Shown in pieces: positions 29,967 through 39,421 of a stretch of 64,000 nt of DNA (positions are counted from its first letter, which is position 1; each line of letters begins with the position of its first letter). Source of the DNA: Nitrosomonas communis. GTDB lineage: Bacteria > Pseudomonadota > Gammaproteobacteria > Burkholderiales > Nitrosomonadaceae. A program made the position numbers and the translations under genes. Below the pieces are notes generated by a model. That model was given only the letters and a program-made list of their open reading frames with translations, was not told the DNA's origin and made no database searches. The stretch is taken from NCBI RefSeq assembly GCF_001007935.1, contig NZ_CP011451.1, forward strand, positions 3,472,001-3,536,000, given 5' to 3'.

Positions 29967-30805
29967 AGCTTGCCAGCATTCACAATTTGAGATGAATTTG
30001 CGCTGTTGACTTCGTCAAGCGCTACACGTAAGGATTTTACTAAATCATTGATATTATCCAACAAAGCAGAACGAGTGGAATTTTCAATTTCTTCGATAAT
30101 ACGACTCCCTACCACCACTGCATCGGCTAGCTCAGAAACTGCCCTTGCTGCCACGCTATCCCGTATCCCAAATCCAACTCCAATCGGAATAGAGATGAGT
30201 GAGCGCACCTCTGCCAGTTTATTGCTTACATCGACTAAATTAAGATGCGAGGCCCCTGTGACGCCTTTTAGTGACACATAATAAACATAGCCTTTTGCCA
30301 GTTTTGCTACTTTCTCCACCCGTCTTTTAGGTGTCGTCGGTGACAATAAAAAAATCGGATCGATCTTTTGCTCTTGGAGTTGTTGCACCCATTTTTCACA
30401 TTCCTCAGGCGGATAATCAACAATTAAGACACCATCCACGCCGGCTTCCTTGGCTGTCAGCGCAAAATTGCCATGTCCCATCGCCTCGACTGGATTAGCA
30501 TAACCCATTAATACTACGGGCGTAACTGAATCCGTTTTTCTAAATTCGGCTACCATGGTCAATACATCTGCTAAACCAATGTGATAGTGCAGCGCCCTTT
30601 CAGAGGAACGCTGAATGGTCGGACCATCTGCCATCGGATCAGAAAAGGGTACCCCTAATTCAATAATATCAGCCCCTGCTTGCACCAGCGCATGCATCAA
30701 CATAACCGTCATTTCCGGTTCTGGATCACCTGCAGTAATAAATGGAATCAGTGCTTTTTTATTTTGCGCTTTGAGGATAGAAAAAGTTGATGTGATACGG
30801 TTCAT
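29963..30805 (-). CDS. trpA: Tryptophan synthase alpha chain
   Basis: TIM-barrel subunit that cleaves indole-3-glycerol phosphate to indole, which is channelled to TrpB. The catalytic Glu is in [17 protein letters not shown] (about residue 49) and Asp about residue 60 in the same stretch. The phosphate-binding loop GVGFGIRDS is near residue 213. At 280 residues it is about ten residues longer than usual at the C-terminus. The gap to upstream trpB is 103 bp, and the stop overlaps accD. Confidence 0.97.
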   Translation of the reverse strand: MNRITSTFSILKAQNKKALIPFITAGDPEPEMTVMLMHALVQAGADIIELGVPFSDPMADGPTIQRSSERALHYHIGLADVLTMVAEFRKTDSVTPVVLMGYANPVEAMGHGNFALTAKEAGVDGVLIVDYPPEECEKWVQQLQEQKIDPIFLLSPTTPKRRVEKVAKLAKGYVYYVSLKGVTGASHLNLVDVSNKLAEVRSLISIPIGVGFGIRDSVAARAVSELADAVVVGSRIIEEIENSTRSALLDNINDLVKSLRVALDEVNSANSSQIVNAGKL

Positions 30806-30908
30806 CTTTAAATAAATATAAGTCAGTCAATGCAAAGCGAACATTGCTTTTGGATTAGGCATCTTATTATTGCGCATCTCGGATCTCTTCACTAAGCTAA
30901 GGAAGATT

Positions 30909-32111
30909 TTATTCAAATACTATCCCGGACTGCTGCGCAACAGTAATCATATCTTTGTCACCCCGTCCTGATAGATTAACCAACAGCAATTGATCTTTCC
31001 CAAGGGTAGGCGCAAGTTTAGCCGCATAAGCTAAGGCATGGCTTGATTCAAGTGCCGGGATAATTCCTTCAAATCGGCATAAAGCATGAAATGCTGATAG
31101 TGCCTCGTCATCCGTTATAGCTACATATTCGGCTCGACCCCAGTCTTTGAGCCATGAATGTTCAGGGCCTACACCAGGATAATCCAATCCAGCAGAAATA
31201 GAGTGAGTTTCAATGATCTGACCATTGTCATCCTGGATCAAGTAAGTACGATTGCCATGCAGGACACCTGGCCTGCCGGTTACCAAGGTGGCAGCGTGCT
31301 GGTGGGTATTAATTCCCTTACCTGCAGCTTCTACACCTATCATGCGCACATTGTTATCCTGTATATAAGGATAAAATAAACCAATAGCATTTGATCCGCC
31401 TCCTACACAGGCAATCAATGCATCGGGTTGGCGCCCGTATTCCTCTTCCATTTGCACTCTGGCTTCTCGCCCAATGACAGCTTGAAAATCTCGCACCATC
31501 ATTGGATAGGGATGGGGACCAGCAACCGTGCCAATGATGTAATAAGTATTTTCAACATTGGTCACCCAGTCTCGCATCGCTTCATTTAACGCGTCCTTAA
31601 GCGTACGGGAACCAGACTCAACCGGAATGACTGTCGCACCCAGCAACTTCATTCGATAAACATTCGTTGCCTGACGTTTCACATCCTCCGAGCCCATGTA
31701 AACGATGCATTCCATGCCATAACGTGCAGCAACTGTCGCACTTGCTACCCCGTGTTGACCCGCACCTGTCTCAGCAATCACTCGAGTTTTGCCCATGCGT
31801 TTTGCTAGCAATGCTTGTCCTACGGTATTGTTTATCTTATGGGCACCGGTATGATTCAGATCTTCCCGCTTGAGCAGGATTTGGGCGCCACCAAGATGAG
31901 CTGACCAACGCTTGGCATGATAAATCGGGCTAGGTCGTCCGACGTAATGCTTAAGTTCATGAGTGAATTCTGCCTGGAAATCGGCCTCATCGCGAAAATG
32001 CTGATACTGAGCAAGCAATTCATCCAGTGCCGCAATAAGTGTTTCTGCTACAAATGTACCACCATACGGACCAAAATGTCCGTGTTTATCAGGAAGATCA
32101 TAAATCTTCAC
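30909..32111 (-). CDS. trpB: Tryptophan synthase beta chain
   Basis: PLP enzyme that condenses indole with serine to form tryptophan, forming an alpha2-beta2 complex with TrpA. The PLP lysine lies in [16 protein letters not shown] (about residue 90), and the phosphate-binding loop is [10 protein letters not shown] near residue 236. The full length of 400 residues and the start [18 protein letters not shown] match the family. The first 14 bases overlap the end of trpF, so translation is probably coupled. Confidence 0.98.
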   Translation of the reverse strand: MKIYDLPDKHGHFGPYGGTFVAETLIAALDELLAQYQHFRDEADFQAEFTHELKHYVGRPSPIYHAKRWSAHLGGAQILLKREDLNHTGAHKINNTVGQALLAKRMGKTRVIAETGAGQHGVASATVAARYGMECIVYMGSEDVKRQATNVYRMKLLGATVIPVESGSRTLKDALNEAMRDWVTNVENTYYIIGTVAGPHPYPMMVRDFQAVIGREARVQMEEEYGRQPDALIACVGGGSNAIGLFYPYIQDNNVRMIGVEAAGKGINTHQHAATLVTGRPGVLHGNRTYLIQDDNGQIIETHSISAGLDYPGVGPEHSWLKDWGRAEYVAITDDEALSAFHALCRFEGIIPALESSHALAYAAKLAPTLGKDQLLLVNLSGRGDKDMITVAQQSGIVFE

Positions 32112-32724
32112 AATTCTTGACTCCTTGCATAAAAGCAGAAATTTTATTCACATCCTTAATGCCTTTTCTGGCTTCTACCCCACTGGATACATCGACGGCC
32201 CATGGTCGAACTTGCCTAATCGCATTCACCACATTATCAGAATTAAGGCCGCCTGAAAGCACGAGTGGCAGAGGAAAATCCGTTGGAATCAAACTCCAGT
32301 CAAACACCTGACCAGTTCCACCTGGCATTCCTGCCGTATAAGCATCTAGTAATAATCCTTTGGCATTCTGGTAAAGCTCTGCGTATTGTAACAAATTCAT
32401 CTCCCTCCTGACACGCAAAGCTTTAATATAAGGCAATTTAAATTGATTACAGAACTCAGGCGTCTCTTCCCCATGAAACTGGAGTAAACTCAGTCCAGCT
32501 GTGATGGATGTTTCCTCTACCCATTCTGGAGACGGATCAACATAAACACCGACTACATTCACAAAAGGCGGTAAACGCACTACAATCTCACGTGCCTGGG
32601 CAGGCGAAATAAAACGTGTACTCTGGCGCCAGAAAACGAATCCAATCGCATCTGCTCCGTGCTGTACCGCTACGAGTGCATCTTCAACACGTGTTATACC
32701 ACAAATCTTTACCCGAACCGACAC
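32098..32724 (-). CDS. trpF: Phosphoribosylanthranilate isomerase
   Basis: TIM-barrel isomerase of tryptophan synthesis that converts phosphoribosylanthranilate to CdRP. The N-terminal [13 protein letters not shown] contains the catalytic Cys (about residue 8), and the general acid Asp lies in [35 protein letters not shown] is the conserved C-terminal phosphate-binding strand. Length is 208 residues. The trp genes here are only FBA; trpC, D, E and G must be elsewhere, as is common in Betaproteobacteria. Confidence 0.97.
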   Translation of the reverse strand: MSVRVKICGITRVEDALVAVQHGADAIGFVFWRQSTRFISPAQAREIVVRLPPFVNVVGVYVDPSPEWVEETSITAGLSLLQFHGEETPEFCNQFKLPYIKALRVRREMNLLQYAELYQNAKGLLLDAYTAGMPGGTGQVFDWSLIPTDFPLPLVLSGGLNSDNVVNAIRQVRPWAVDVSSGVEARKGIKDVNKISAFMQGVKNCEDL

Positions 32725-32767
32725 AAAACACTCACTCCATCAATAACATATAAATATCCTATTTCTT

Positions 32768-32869
32768 ATTCCATTTCCAAATTAAACATGACGCGCACGC
32801 GAATCGCAGACAGCATCAATAATACGGCAAAAGAAATCGATAAAATCAGATTTAATTTAAAAATGGTAT
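32768..32869 (+). repeat. Terminally palindromic 102-bp dispersed repeat, copy B
   Basis: Begins ATTCCATTTC and ends with the near-inverse AAAATGGTAT, between truA and trpF. It aligns end to end with the minus-strand copy between glrR and the ChaN gene, sharing ATTCCATTTC, ATGACGCG, AATACGGCAAA and TCAG-TTT-ATTTA segments. A short reading frame (MTRTRIADSINNTAKEIDK) runs through this copy, but it is disrupted in the other copy, so coding is unlikely. Nothing else is seen in the 190-bp gap. Confidence 0.75.
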
Positions 32870-32914
32870 GACCTATCCAGGTAATTTAATCATGCTTGAT
32901 ATCTCAAGCAAATT

Positions 32915-33730
32915 CTATACTTTTATCAGAGACCTATTTGCATTTAGCATCATAGTGGCAAGTGGCGATTGATAGAAAGAAGGCAAATTCCATCTGGCAT
33001 CGTAGCTAATCCCTGCCAAGTATAACCCATAAGGAGAAAATGTAGGTGCAGCAAGGGTTCGATCACGATTTTGTAGTAATAGCTGCATCCATCCAGGAGG
33101 ATATCTACCATGACCAATATATATCAAGCTACCTACAATATTACGCACCATATGATGCAAAAACCCATTAGCACGAAATTCGAATATAAAAAAATGGTCA
33201 TTTTGCGTAATCTCTAGCATGGTTAAGTTTCGTACTGGATCTTTCGCTTGACATTCGGCAGTACGAAAAGCACTAAAATCATGCTCACCCAATAACATGG
33301 CTGCCGCCTCTTGCATTTTCTCAAGCTCTAGCGGTTTATGAAACCACCCTACTTTCCTTTGAGATACCCCAGGCCGAATGGGATGGTTCAGCAAATAATA
33401 AAGATAACGCCGTTCGATAGCACAATAACGTGCATGAAATGTTTCATCCATCTCTGCTGCCCACAATACAGCGATATCATCAGGTAATAATGCATTAACC
33501 CCTCGTACCCATGCACTCATAGGTCTCTGAACGGGTGTTTCAAAATGAACCACTTGATATAGTGCATGAACGCCCGCATCTGTTCTACCTGCCGCAACGA
33601 CGCCGACTCGACAATTTGCAATTCTGGAGATTGCTGTCTCCAGCTCCCTCTGAATTGAGATACAAGCAGGCTGGCTTTGCCACCCATAATATCGCTCCCC
33701 GCTATATTCCAGAATTAAGGCTACTCTCAC
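32915..33730 (-). CDS. truA: tRNA pseudouridine(38-40) synthase
   Basis: Converts uridines 38-40 of the tRNA anticodon stem-loop to pseudouridine. The catalytic Asp is in AAGRTDAGVHALYQVVHF (about residue 51). LEYSGERYYGWQSQ at the N-terminus and FRANGFLHHMVRNIVG near residue 195 are family signatures. Length 271 is normal. It lies between fimV and trpF on the same strand, the usual betaproteobacterial and pseudomonad order. Confidence 0.97.
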   Translation of the reverse strand: MRVALILEYSGERYYGWQSQPACISIQRELETAISRIANCRVGVVAAGRTDAGVHALYQVVHFETPVQRPMSAWVRGVNALLPDDIAVLWAAEMDETFHARYCAIERRYLYYLLNHPIRPGVSQRKVGWFHKPLELEKMQEAAAMLLGEHDFSAFRTAECQAKDPVRNLTMLEITQNDHFFIFEFRANGFLHHMVRNIVGSLIYIGHGRYPPGWMQLLLQNRDRTLAAPTFSPYGLYLAGISYDARWNLPSFYQSPLATMMLNANRSLIKV

Positions 33731-33907
33731 AAGAATTCAACAATTACACTAATGTAACGATACCACTGAGTTGGAAAATTTTAGATTCTCTGAATAAGAA
33801 GTGCCCTTCTTATATATTGGATTAATTTCAAGATTCATAGCCATCTCATGGCTGGATATAGCCTGAGCCTGCTCTTTTGTACCAAACATTTCTGCCTCAT
33901 TCACATT

Positions 33908-35806
33908 TTAAGGGCGGTCTATTGGCGTAAGCGTAGAGTTATTACCATTATTTTCCACATCAAATTTAGTTTCAGAACCCTGTTTAGCAGATATCTCTTC
34001 TGATAGATCAAGTGCCATTTTGCCACGATCATGATTTGAATCATCACCCCGATCAATGACAAAGCCTTCGCTTAAGTTTTTGCCAGAGAAGATCCCAGAA
34101 GCAGATTCAGATAAATGGCCTTTCAATTCTTCAGATTTTAGAAATTTAGGATCTTGAGAAAATTCAGAAGTCATTTCTCCTTTTGTGGCAGCCTGCATCT
34201 CACTCGATATCATTGTCTGCGTTGACGCTGATTTTGCCATGGGTGAAGCTCTCACGCTACTCTTGGTAGTTTCTTCGGGATAGTCAAAAGCATCATCATC
34301 CATGCTATGGCTTCTGCCCCTACTTCGGCGAAGCATGGATATACTCAGCCAACTCGTGAGCAAAATTACAAGCGCTCCCGCTGCTAGCTCCAAATCATCT
34401 GAAACAAAGCCTACAATTTGATCCAATAAGGTAGCCTCTATTAATTCAGAAGAATGAGGAACTAAAACCTGGTTAACAGTTTGCTCGGCAGACGGCGTAG
34501 ATATCACCGTTTTAGAGGGTTCTAAGCGCTTTATATCATGTATTGGCGCGATATCTCTTGAATCATTAGGTGTTGTTTCGGCTGTGACTGGTTCAGCCAG
34601 TGTCGGTGTTAACGCTGCCGCTGCCTGGGTTTGAGCATCTGTCATGCCTGTGCCTTTAATCTCGAGCAAACGTTGCAATCTTTCAATATTCTGTTCCAAT
34701 AAAGCAACTCGTTCATTGACCTCTTTCAAAGCACGATCTTTGGCAATGGCATCTTCTTCCATCATTCGTAAATAATCTTGCCCAGCGCTATTTTTTTCCC
34801 CATTAAGGCTTTCAGCCTGGCGACTTTCAAGTTGTTCACCCTTTGAAAGCATCAAAACTTCTTCAGGCGGTATCTTTTTAACTGCATGGTTTTTTTCTTC
34901 TGGAACAGTCGCAGATATCCTTGTTGCTGCGGATGGTGTTACTTCTTCCTTTGGCCTTGATGAGAAACCCATCGCTGCACCAGCCAGCTTTTGGCGGTTA
35001 ACATGCCAGTTTGCAGCTTGAGTTCCAATCTCACGCGTTGCCTCTACCTGGCTAACAGTTAAAATTTCATTTTGATCAGGAATACGCAGAATTGCCCCGA
35101 CTTTCAGCAAATTCATATCTTTCCCAAAAAAAGCATTCTGATTTGCCTGATAAAGTGCAATCAGCATTTGATTAAGATCAACCCCTTCAGGTGTAACTTT
35201 CTTAGCAATTCTGGTCAAGGTTTCTCCTCGCGCAACAGGGCCATAAGTGACTCTTCCCTGCTTATTTGAGGTCGATGAGTTTGCTCGGTCAGTTATTGAC
35301 TTCTGCCCAGTCTTAATTTGTGGCTGGATCACTTCAGCGGATGTTAGGGCAGTTTTGGACAAACCAGGCGTATGTTGGATTATTTGATTAACTGGCGTAG
35401 CTGTTTGCGTGTCGGCGGGATCAAGCAAAACAGTATACTCACGCAATAAACGCCCTGATAATCCGTTAAGCTCTATCAGTAAACTCACGAATGGTTCATC
35501 GACTAGCTGTGGCGAAGTAATCTGAATATAAGGCTGGCCATTGACGCGTTTCTCTATGGAAACACTCAAGGAGGAATGATAAGGTGCATAAGGCACACCT
35601 GCCTGACGAAAAACTTCAGGCGAGGCCAAACGCGCACTTAAAGATGGGATCTCATCTTTAGCTACAGAAACGAGTTCTATCTCCGCTTTAAATGGCTGCC
35701 CCAGAAATGAACCGTGAGTTAATTTCCCCAAACCAGCCGTATAAGCCAACCAAGGAAATATCAATAAAAGTATTAACCAACATGCCTTAAAATGAATATT
35801 ATTCAA
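33908..35806 (-). CDS. fimV: FimV-like LysM protein
   Basis: Inner-membrane protein of the FimV/HubP family, which organises cell poles and type IV pili in other Proteobacteria. The signal peptide (ACWLILLLIFPWLAYTA) is followed by the conserved FimV N-terminal domain (GLGKLTHGSFLGQPFKAEIE), a LysM peptidoglycan-binding motif about residues 185-247 (YGPVARGETLTRIAKKV to LKVGAILRIPD), a coiled coil near 345-385, and a transmembrane helix near 473-490 (LAAGALVILLTSWLSI). The cytoplasmic tail is acidic and Ser-rich. At 632 residues it is shorter than typical FimV (about 900) and I see no TPR-like FimV_C ending. Confidence 0.87.
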   Translation of the reverse strand: MNNIHFKACWLILLLIFPWLAYTAGLGKLTHGSFLGQPFKAEIELVSVAKDEIPSLSARLASPEVFRQAGVPYAPYHSSLSVSIEKRVNGQPYIQITSPQLVDEPFVSLLIELNGLSGRLLREYTVLLDPADTQTATPVNQIIQHTPGLSKTALTSAEVIQPQIKTGQKSITDRANSSTSNKQGRVTYGPVARGETLTRIAKKVTPEGVDLNQMLIALYQANQNAFFGKDMNLLKVGAILRIPDQNEILTVSQVEATREIGTQAANWHVNRQKLAGAAMGFSSRPKEEVTPSAATRISATVPEEKNHAVKKIPPEEVLMLSKGEQLESRQAESLNGEKNSAGQDYLRMMEEDAIAKDRALKEVNERVALLEQNIERLQRLLEIKGTGMTDAQTQAAAALTPTLAEPVTAETTPNDSRDIAPIHDIKRLEPSKTVISTPSAEQTVNQVLVPHSSELIEATLLDQIVGFVSDDLELAAGALVILLTSWLSISMLRRSRGRSHSMDDDAFDYPEETTKSSVRASPMAKSASTQTMISSEMQAATKGEMTSEFSQDPKFLKSEELKGHLSESASGIFSGKNLSEGFVIDRGDDSNHDRGKMALDLSEEISAKQGSETKFDVENNGNNSTLTPIDRP

Positions 35807-35972
35807 ATAGATACCCTTTCATTTCTTGGAACAGGATACATGCTGCCACAACCTCACTTACAAAAAATAAGGCCCATAGGGTTACTTTTTGCCTCATAGG
35901 CCAACTCAACCACTTCAAATGATCAGAGCAGATTAAAGAAACAATATACTTAATTTATTGAAAGATAATTAT

Positions 35973-37085
35973 TTAGTTCTGGATTAGTATCCGCAACATC
36001 CTACGTAACGGCTCCGCTGCTCCCCACAGCAATTGATCGCCTACAGTGAAGGCGGAAAGATACTCTTCACCCATATTAAGTTTGCGCAACCGTCCAACAT
36101 GAACATCCAGCTTACCGGTAACAGCAACTGGCGTGAGCTCCTTTGTTGTCCTTTCTCGCTCATTAGGAATGACTCGCACCCAATCGTTTGACTGAGCAAT
36201 GACATCCTCGATTTCATCCAATGGAATGTTTTGCTTAAGTTTGATTGTCAATGCCTGACTATGACAGCGCATTGAGCCAATACGAACACAAATACCATCA
36301 ACAGGCACAGGTTTATCAGTATGGCCCAGGATTTTATTCGTTTCAGCCTGACCTTTCCATTCTTCACGACTCTGCCCATGAGCCACTTCCTTGTCAATCC
36401 AGGGAATCAAGCTCCCTGCCAAAGGCACACCAAAATTCTCAACAGGAAATTCTTTGTCACGCAGTTTCTCGGCAACTTCGCGATCAATATCTAAAATGCT
36501 TGAGGCTGGATCACTTAACAGATCCTCAGCCACACGGTGGGTTTCGCCCATTTGCAGAAGTAATTCCCGCATGTTTTGAGCGCCTGCCCCCGAAGCCGCT
36601 TGATAAGTCATCGCACTCATCCAATCGACCATATTTTTTTCAAACAATCCACCCACTGCCATCAGCATCAAGCTAACAGTACAGTTACCCCCGATATAAT
36701 TCTTTACACCCTCATGCAGGGCTTGCTTGATAACTGGCATATTGACAGGATCCAGAATGATTACAGCATCATCTTTCATTCTAAGAGTGGATGCTGCATC
36801 GATCCAATAACCTTTCCAACCTGATTCACGTAACTTACCAATAACCTCATTGGTATAATCGCCTCCTTGGCAGGAAACGATGACATCCATCTTCTTGAGT
36901 TCTGTCACATCCCTGGCATCCTTAAGGGGGGGAATATCTTTACCGATATCCGGTCCCTTTCCTCCTTTCTGAGAGGTCGTGAAAAATACCGGCTCTACCA
37001 ATGAAAAATCATCTTCTTCACGCATGCGCTGCATGAGAACAGAACCTACCATACCACGCCAGCCTACAAAGCCCACTTGTTTCAT
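35973..37085 (-). CDS. asd: Aspartate-semialdehyde dehydrogenase
   Basis: NADP-dependent enzyme that reduces aspartyl phosphate to the semialdehyde, a branch point to lysine, threonine, methionine and diaminopimelate. The N-terminus [18 protein letters not shown] is the NADP-binding motif of the gamma/beta-proteobacterial type; the active-site Cys is in [12 protein letters not shown] (about residue 134), and the substrate-binding His in [11 protein letters not shown]. Length 370 is standard. It follows leuB at a distance of 184 bp of AT-rich sequence that may hold its own promoter. Confidence 0.97.
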   Translation of the reverse strand: MKQVGFVGWRGMVGSVLMQRMREEDDFSLVEPVFFTTSQKGGKGPDIGKDIPPLKDARDVTELKKMDVIVSCQGGDYTNEVIGKLRESGWKGYWIDAASTLRMKDDAVIILDPVNMPVIKQALHEGVKNYIGGNCTVSLMLMAVGGLFEKNMVDWMSAMTYQAASGAGAQNMRELLLQMGETHRVAEDLLSDPASSILDIDREVAEKLRDKEFPVENFGVPLAGSLIPWIDKEVAHGQSREEWKGQAETNKILGHTDKPVPVDGICVRIGSMRCHSQALTIKLKQNIPLDEIEDVIAQSNDWVRVIPNERERTTKELTPVAVTGKLDVHVGRLRKLNMGEEYLSAFTVGDQLLWGAAEPLRRMLRILIQN

Positions 37086-37269
37086 TAGTTTTCTATAACC
37101 TTTACGCTGAATAGTCTTGCAATCTTAGAGATAATTCCTGATCATTAATTCTTGATTATTAATTAGTGATCAATGAGACAAATTACAACCTATAAACCTA
37201 AACCCCAATTAAAAAACCAGACAAGCTTGAGATCGCTGTCATTGACTGATCCATCTGCGTCCAACTTGT

Positions 37270-38331
37270 TCATAAATTTGCTAACACGGCATCACCCATC
37301 TCTCTCGTACCCACTTTTTTCATACCAGGCTCATAAATGTCACTAGTACGAAAGCCTTGCGCCAAGACTTTTCTAACGGCATGCTCAATACGCATGGCAA
37401 CCTCTTCCTGAGCAAAGGAATAACGCAGCATCATGGCTATTGATAATATTGTTGCCAGAGGGTTAGCCAGGTCTTTTCCTGCGATGTCCGGTGCGGATCC
37501 ATGAATCGGTTCATATAATCCCTTATTTCGATCATCGAGCGAGGCAGAAGGGAGCATACCTATTGACCCGGTCAGCATAGAAGCTTCATCAGATAAAATA
37601 TCGCCAAACATATTGCCTGTGACGATCACATCAAATTGCTTGGGATCACGCACCAGTTGCATTGCTGCATTATCTACCAGCATATGGGAAAGTTTCACAT
37701 CTGGGTATTCCTTACCCGTTTCAGTCACGACATCACGCCATAACTGAGTACACTCCAGCACATTCATTTTATCTACAGAACATAACCTGCCTTTTCGTTT
37801 GCGTGCTGCTTGAAAAGCGACATGAGCAATCCGGTTTATTTCCGCTTCGGTATAAATCATAGTATTAAAACCCACGCGCTGACCTTCTCGTCGCTCAATA
37901 CCTCGTGGCTGGCCAAAATAAATATCTCCGGTCAATTCACGTACAATCAGGATATCCAAATTGGAGACAATTTCTGGTTTCAAACTCGAAACACTCGCTA
38001 GTTCGGGGTATAGAATAGCAGGCCGCAGATTAGCAAATAGATTTAGCTCTTTACGAATAGCAAGCAGCCCTTGTTCGGGGCGCTTCTCACGAGGCAGACC
38101 ATCATATTTTGGACTCCCAACCGCTCCCAGCAGTACAGCATCTGCCTCTTTAACAAGCCTCCGGGTTATCTCCGGGAAAGGCTCACCAGCAGCATCCACT
38201 GCGCATCCACCCAGTAAACCAGGCTCCAGCTCAAGTTTTAACCCATCACTTCTCAGCGCCAATAAAATTCTTTCAGCCTGCCCAGTAATTTCTGGTCCAA
38301 TCCCATCCCCTGCTAACACTGCAATTTTCAT
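37270..38331 (-). CDS. leuB: 3-isopropylmalate dehydrogenase
   Basis: NAD-dependent oxidative decarboxylase, third enzyme specific to leucine synthesis. The start [15 protein letters not shown], with AGGAAAG just upstream, is clearly better than a GTG six codons earlier. The family signature [20 protein letters not shown] and the NAD-binding stretch [17 protein letters not shown] are present. Length is 353 residues. It lies 30 nt after leuD in the leuC-leuD-leuB cluster. Confidence 0.97.
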   Translation of the reverse strand: MKIAVLAGDGIGPEITGQAERILLALRSDGLKLELEPGLLGGCAVDAAGEPFPEITRRLVKEADAVLLGAVGSPKYDGLPREKRPEQGLLAIRKELNLFANLRPAILYPELASVSSLKPEIVSNLDILIVRELTGDIYFGQPRGIERREGQRVGFNTMIYTEAEINRIAHVAFQAARKRKGRLCSVDKMNVLECTQLWRDVVTETGKEYPDVKLSHMLVDNAAMQLVRDPKQFDVIVTGNMFGDILSDEASMLTGSIGMLPSASLDDRNKGLYEPIHGSAPDIAGKDLANPLATILSIAMMLRYSFAQEEVAMRIEHAVRKVLAQGFRTSDIYEPGMKKVGTREMGDAVLANL

Positions 38332-38361
38332 ATTATTCTTTCCTGACACGGAAAATTCATT

Positions 38362-39000
38362 TCAAGCGAACAACCAAGGCTGCTTCTTTCGTCGCTTTTC
38401 CTCAAACTGTTTAATTTTATCAGCATGCTGCAAGGTCAAACCGATCTCATCCAATCCATTGATTAAACAATGTTTTCTAAATGGATCGATATCAAAACCA
38501 TAGGTTTCATTAGTCGGCGTTATGACTGTCTGGGCAGAAAGATTAACAATCAGACAATAACCACTGATCGCTATTACTTCATTGATAAGCCGATTCACCA
38601 CATTTGAATCGAGCACAATCGGTAATAACCCTATCTTGAAACAGTTATTATAAAAAATATCAGCGAAACTCGGCGCAATAATTACCTGAAAACCGTAATC
38701 CTGCAGTGCCCAAGGCGCATGCTCGCGACTTGAGCCACAACCAAAATTATCATGTGTAATTAATATTTCCGTTCCCTGATAACGAGGTTGATTAAGCACA
38801 AAATCAGGGTTTATTTTACGCTGCGATACATCCATCCCCGGTTCACCGTGATCAAGATAACGCCATTCATCAAATAAATACTGGCCAAAGCCAGAACGCT
38901 TGATCGACTTCAGGAATTGTTTAGGGATAATAGCATCCGTATCCACGTTTGCCCGATCCAGCGGGACCACCAACCCTTTACAATATTCAAATTTTTTCAT
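38362..39000 (-). CDS. leuD: 3-isopropylmalate dehydratase small subunit
   Basis: Small swivelling subunit of isopropylmalate isomerase, pairing with LeuC. Recognised by [16 protein letters not shown] and the conserved active-site loop [15 protein letters not shown]. The ATG giving [20 protein letters not shown] matches homologues and yields 212 residues. Its first 21 bases are duplicated about 250 bp upstream, where they begin a small chimeric reading frame. A 42-residue lipoprotein gene ends just upstream, with only 10 bases between its stop codon and this start. Confidence 0.97.
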   Translation of the reverse strand: MKKFEYCKGLVVPLDRANVDTDAIIPKQFLKSIKRSGFGQYLFDEWRYLDHGEPGMDVSQRKINPDFVLNQPRYQGTEILITHDNFGCGSSREHAPWALQDYGFQVIIAPSFADIFYNNCFKIGLLPIVLDSNVVNRLINEVIAISGYCLIVNLSAQTVITPTNETYGFDIDPFRKHCLINGLDEIGLTLQHADKIKQFEEKRRKKQPWLFA

Positions 39001-39010
39001 ATTTATATAT

Positions 39011-39139
39011 TTATTGAGCAGCTTTCTCGATTGCCTCTCCCCCACTCTGGATATCCTTACCAAGTCCCTGCATGGTATGACAGCCAGTCAACTGCAGAGC
39101 CATCAACCATAATCCAATTGATACAGATATTATTTTCAT
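39011..39139 (-). CDS. Entericidin-like small lipoprotein, copy 1
   Basis: A 42-residue lipoprotein with N-terminus [20 protein letters not shown], where LTGC is the lipobox and Cys 20 the lipidated residue. The mature peptide [20 protein letters not shown] has the GxGxDIQxGGxAIE pattern of entericidin A/B membrane lipoproteins. GGAAA lies before the ATG. In the family, EcnA acts as antidote and EcnB as a bacteriolytic toxin in E. coli; whether that applies to this protein is unknown. A near-identical copy lies 248 bp upstream. Confidence 0.88.
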   Translation of the reverse strand: MKIISVSIGLWLMALQLTGCHTMQGLGKDIQSGGEAIEKAAQ

Positions 39140-39172
39140 TTGTATTTCCATAAACAAAAATAGAGTGTCCGG

Positions 39173-39250
39173 CTATTCATTCATTGCACCAACATCAGCA
39201 AAATGACCCGCTACTGCTGCTATGACAATACAGTATTCAAGTTTTTTCAT
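39173..39250 (-). pseudogene. Chimeric leuD-head / leuC-tail remnant
   Basis: A 25-codon frame. Its first seven codons (MKKLEYC) match the start of leuD with two base differences in 21. The rest (AAVAGHFADVGAMNE) matches the C-terminus of LeuC ([15 protein letters not shown]). This is the junction expected from a tandem duplication running from the leuC 3' end to the leuD 5' end. It has the leuD start codon and a stop corresponding to that of leuC. It is probably a by-product with no function, though it could be translated. Confidence 0.85.
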
Positions 39251-39258
39251 ATCTTTGA

Positions 39259-39387
39259 TTATTGAGTAGATCTCTCGATTGCTTCTCCTCCACTCTGAAT
39301 ATCCTTACCCACCCCCCGTATGGTATGACAGCCAGCCAACTGCAGAGCAATCAACAATAATACAATTGATACAGATATCATTTTCAT
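39259..39387 (-). CDS. Entericidin-like small lipoprotein, copy 2
   Basis: Second 42-residue lipoprotein, MKMISVSIVLLLIALQLAGC with lipobox LAGC, followed by [20 protein letters not shown]. It aligns without gaps to copy 1; differences are scattered (for example Thr/Ala before GC and IRGV for MQGL). GGAAAAAT precedes the ATG. It begins about 35 bp downstream of the leuC stop. Divergence between the copies with both frames kept open suggests selection on both proteins. Confidence 0.88.
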   Translation of the reverse strand: MKMISVSIVLLLIALQLAGCHTIRGVGKDIQSGGEAIERSTQ

Positions 39388-39421
39388 TTGTATTTTTCCT
39401 TAATAAAAATAAAGACTTAAG

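Noticed and set aside
32659..32871. A small gene ending in the trpF-truA gap
   Set aside because: It overlaps the trpF start on the other strand, and its distal part is the dispersed repeat whose second copy does not keep the frame.
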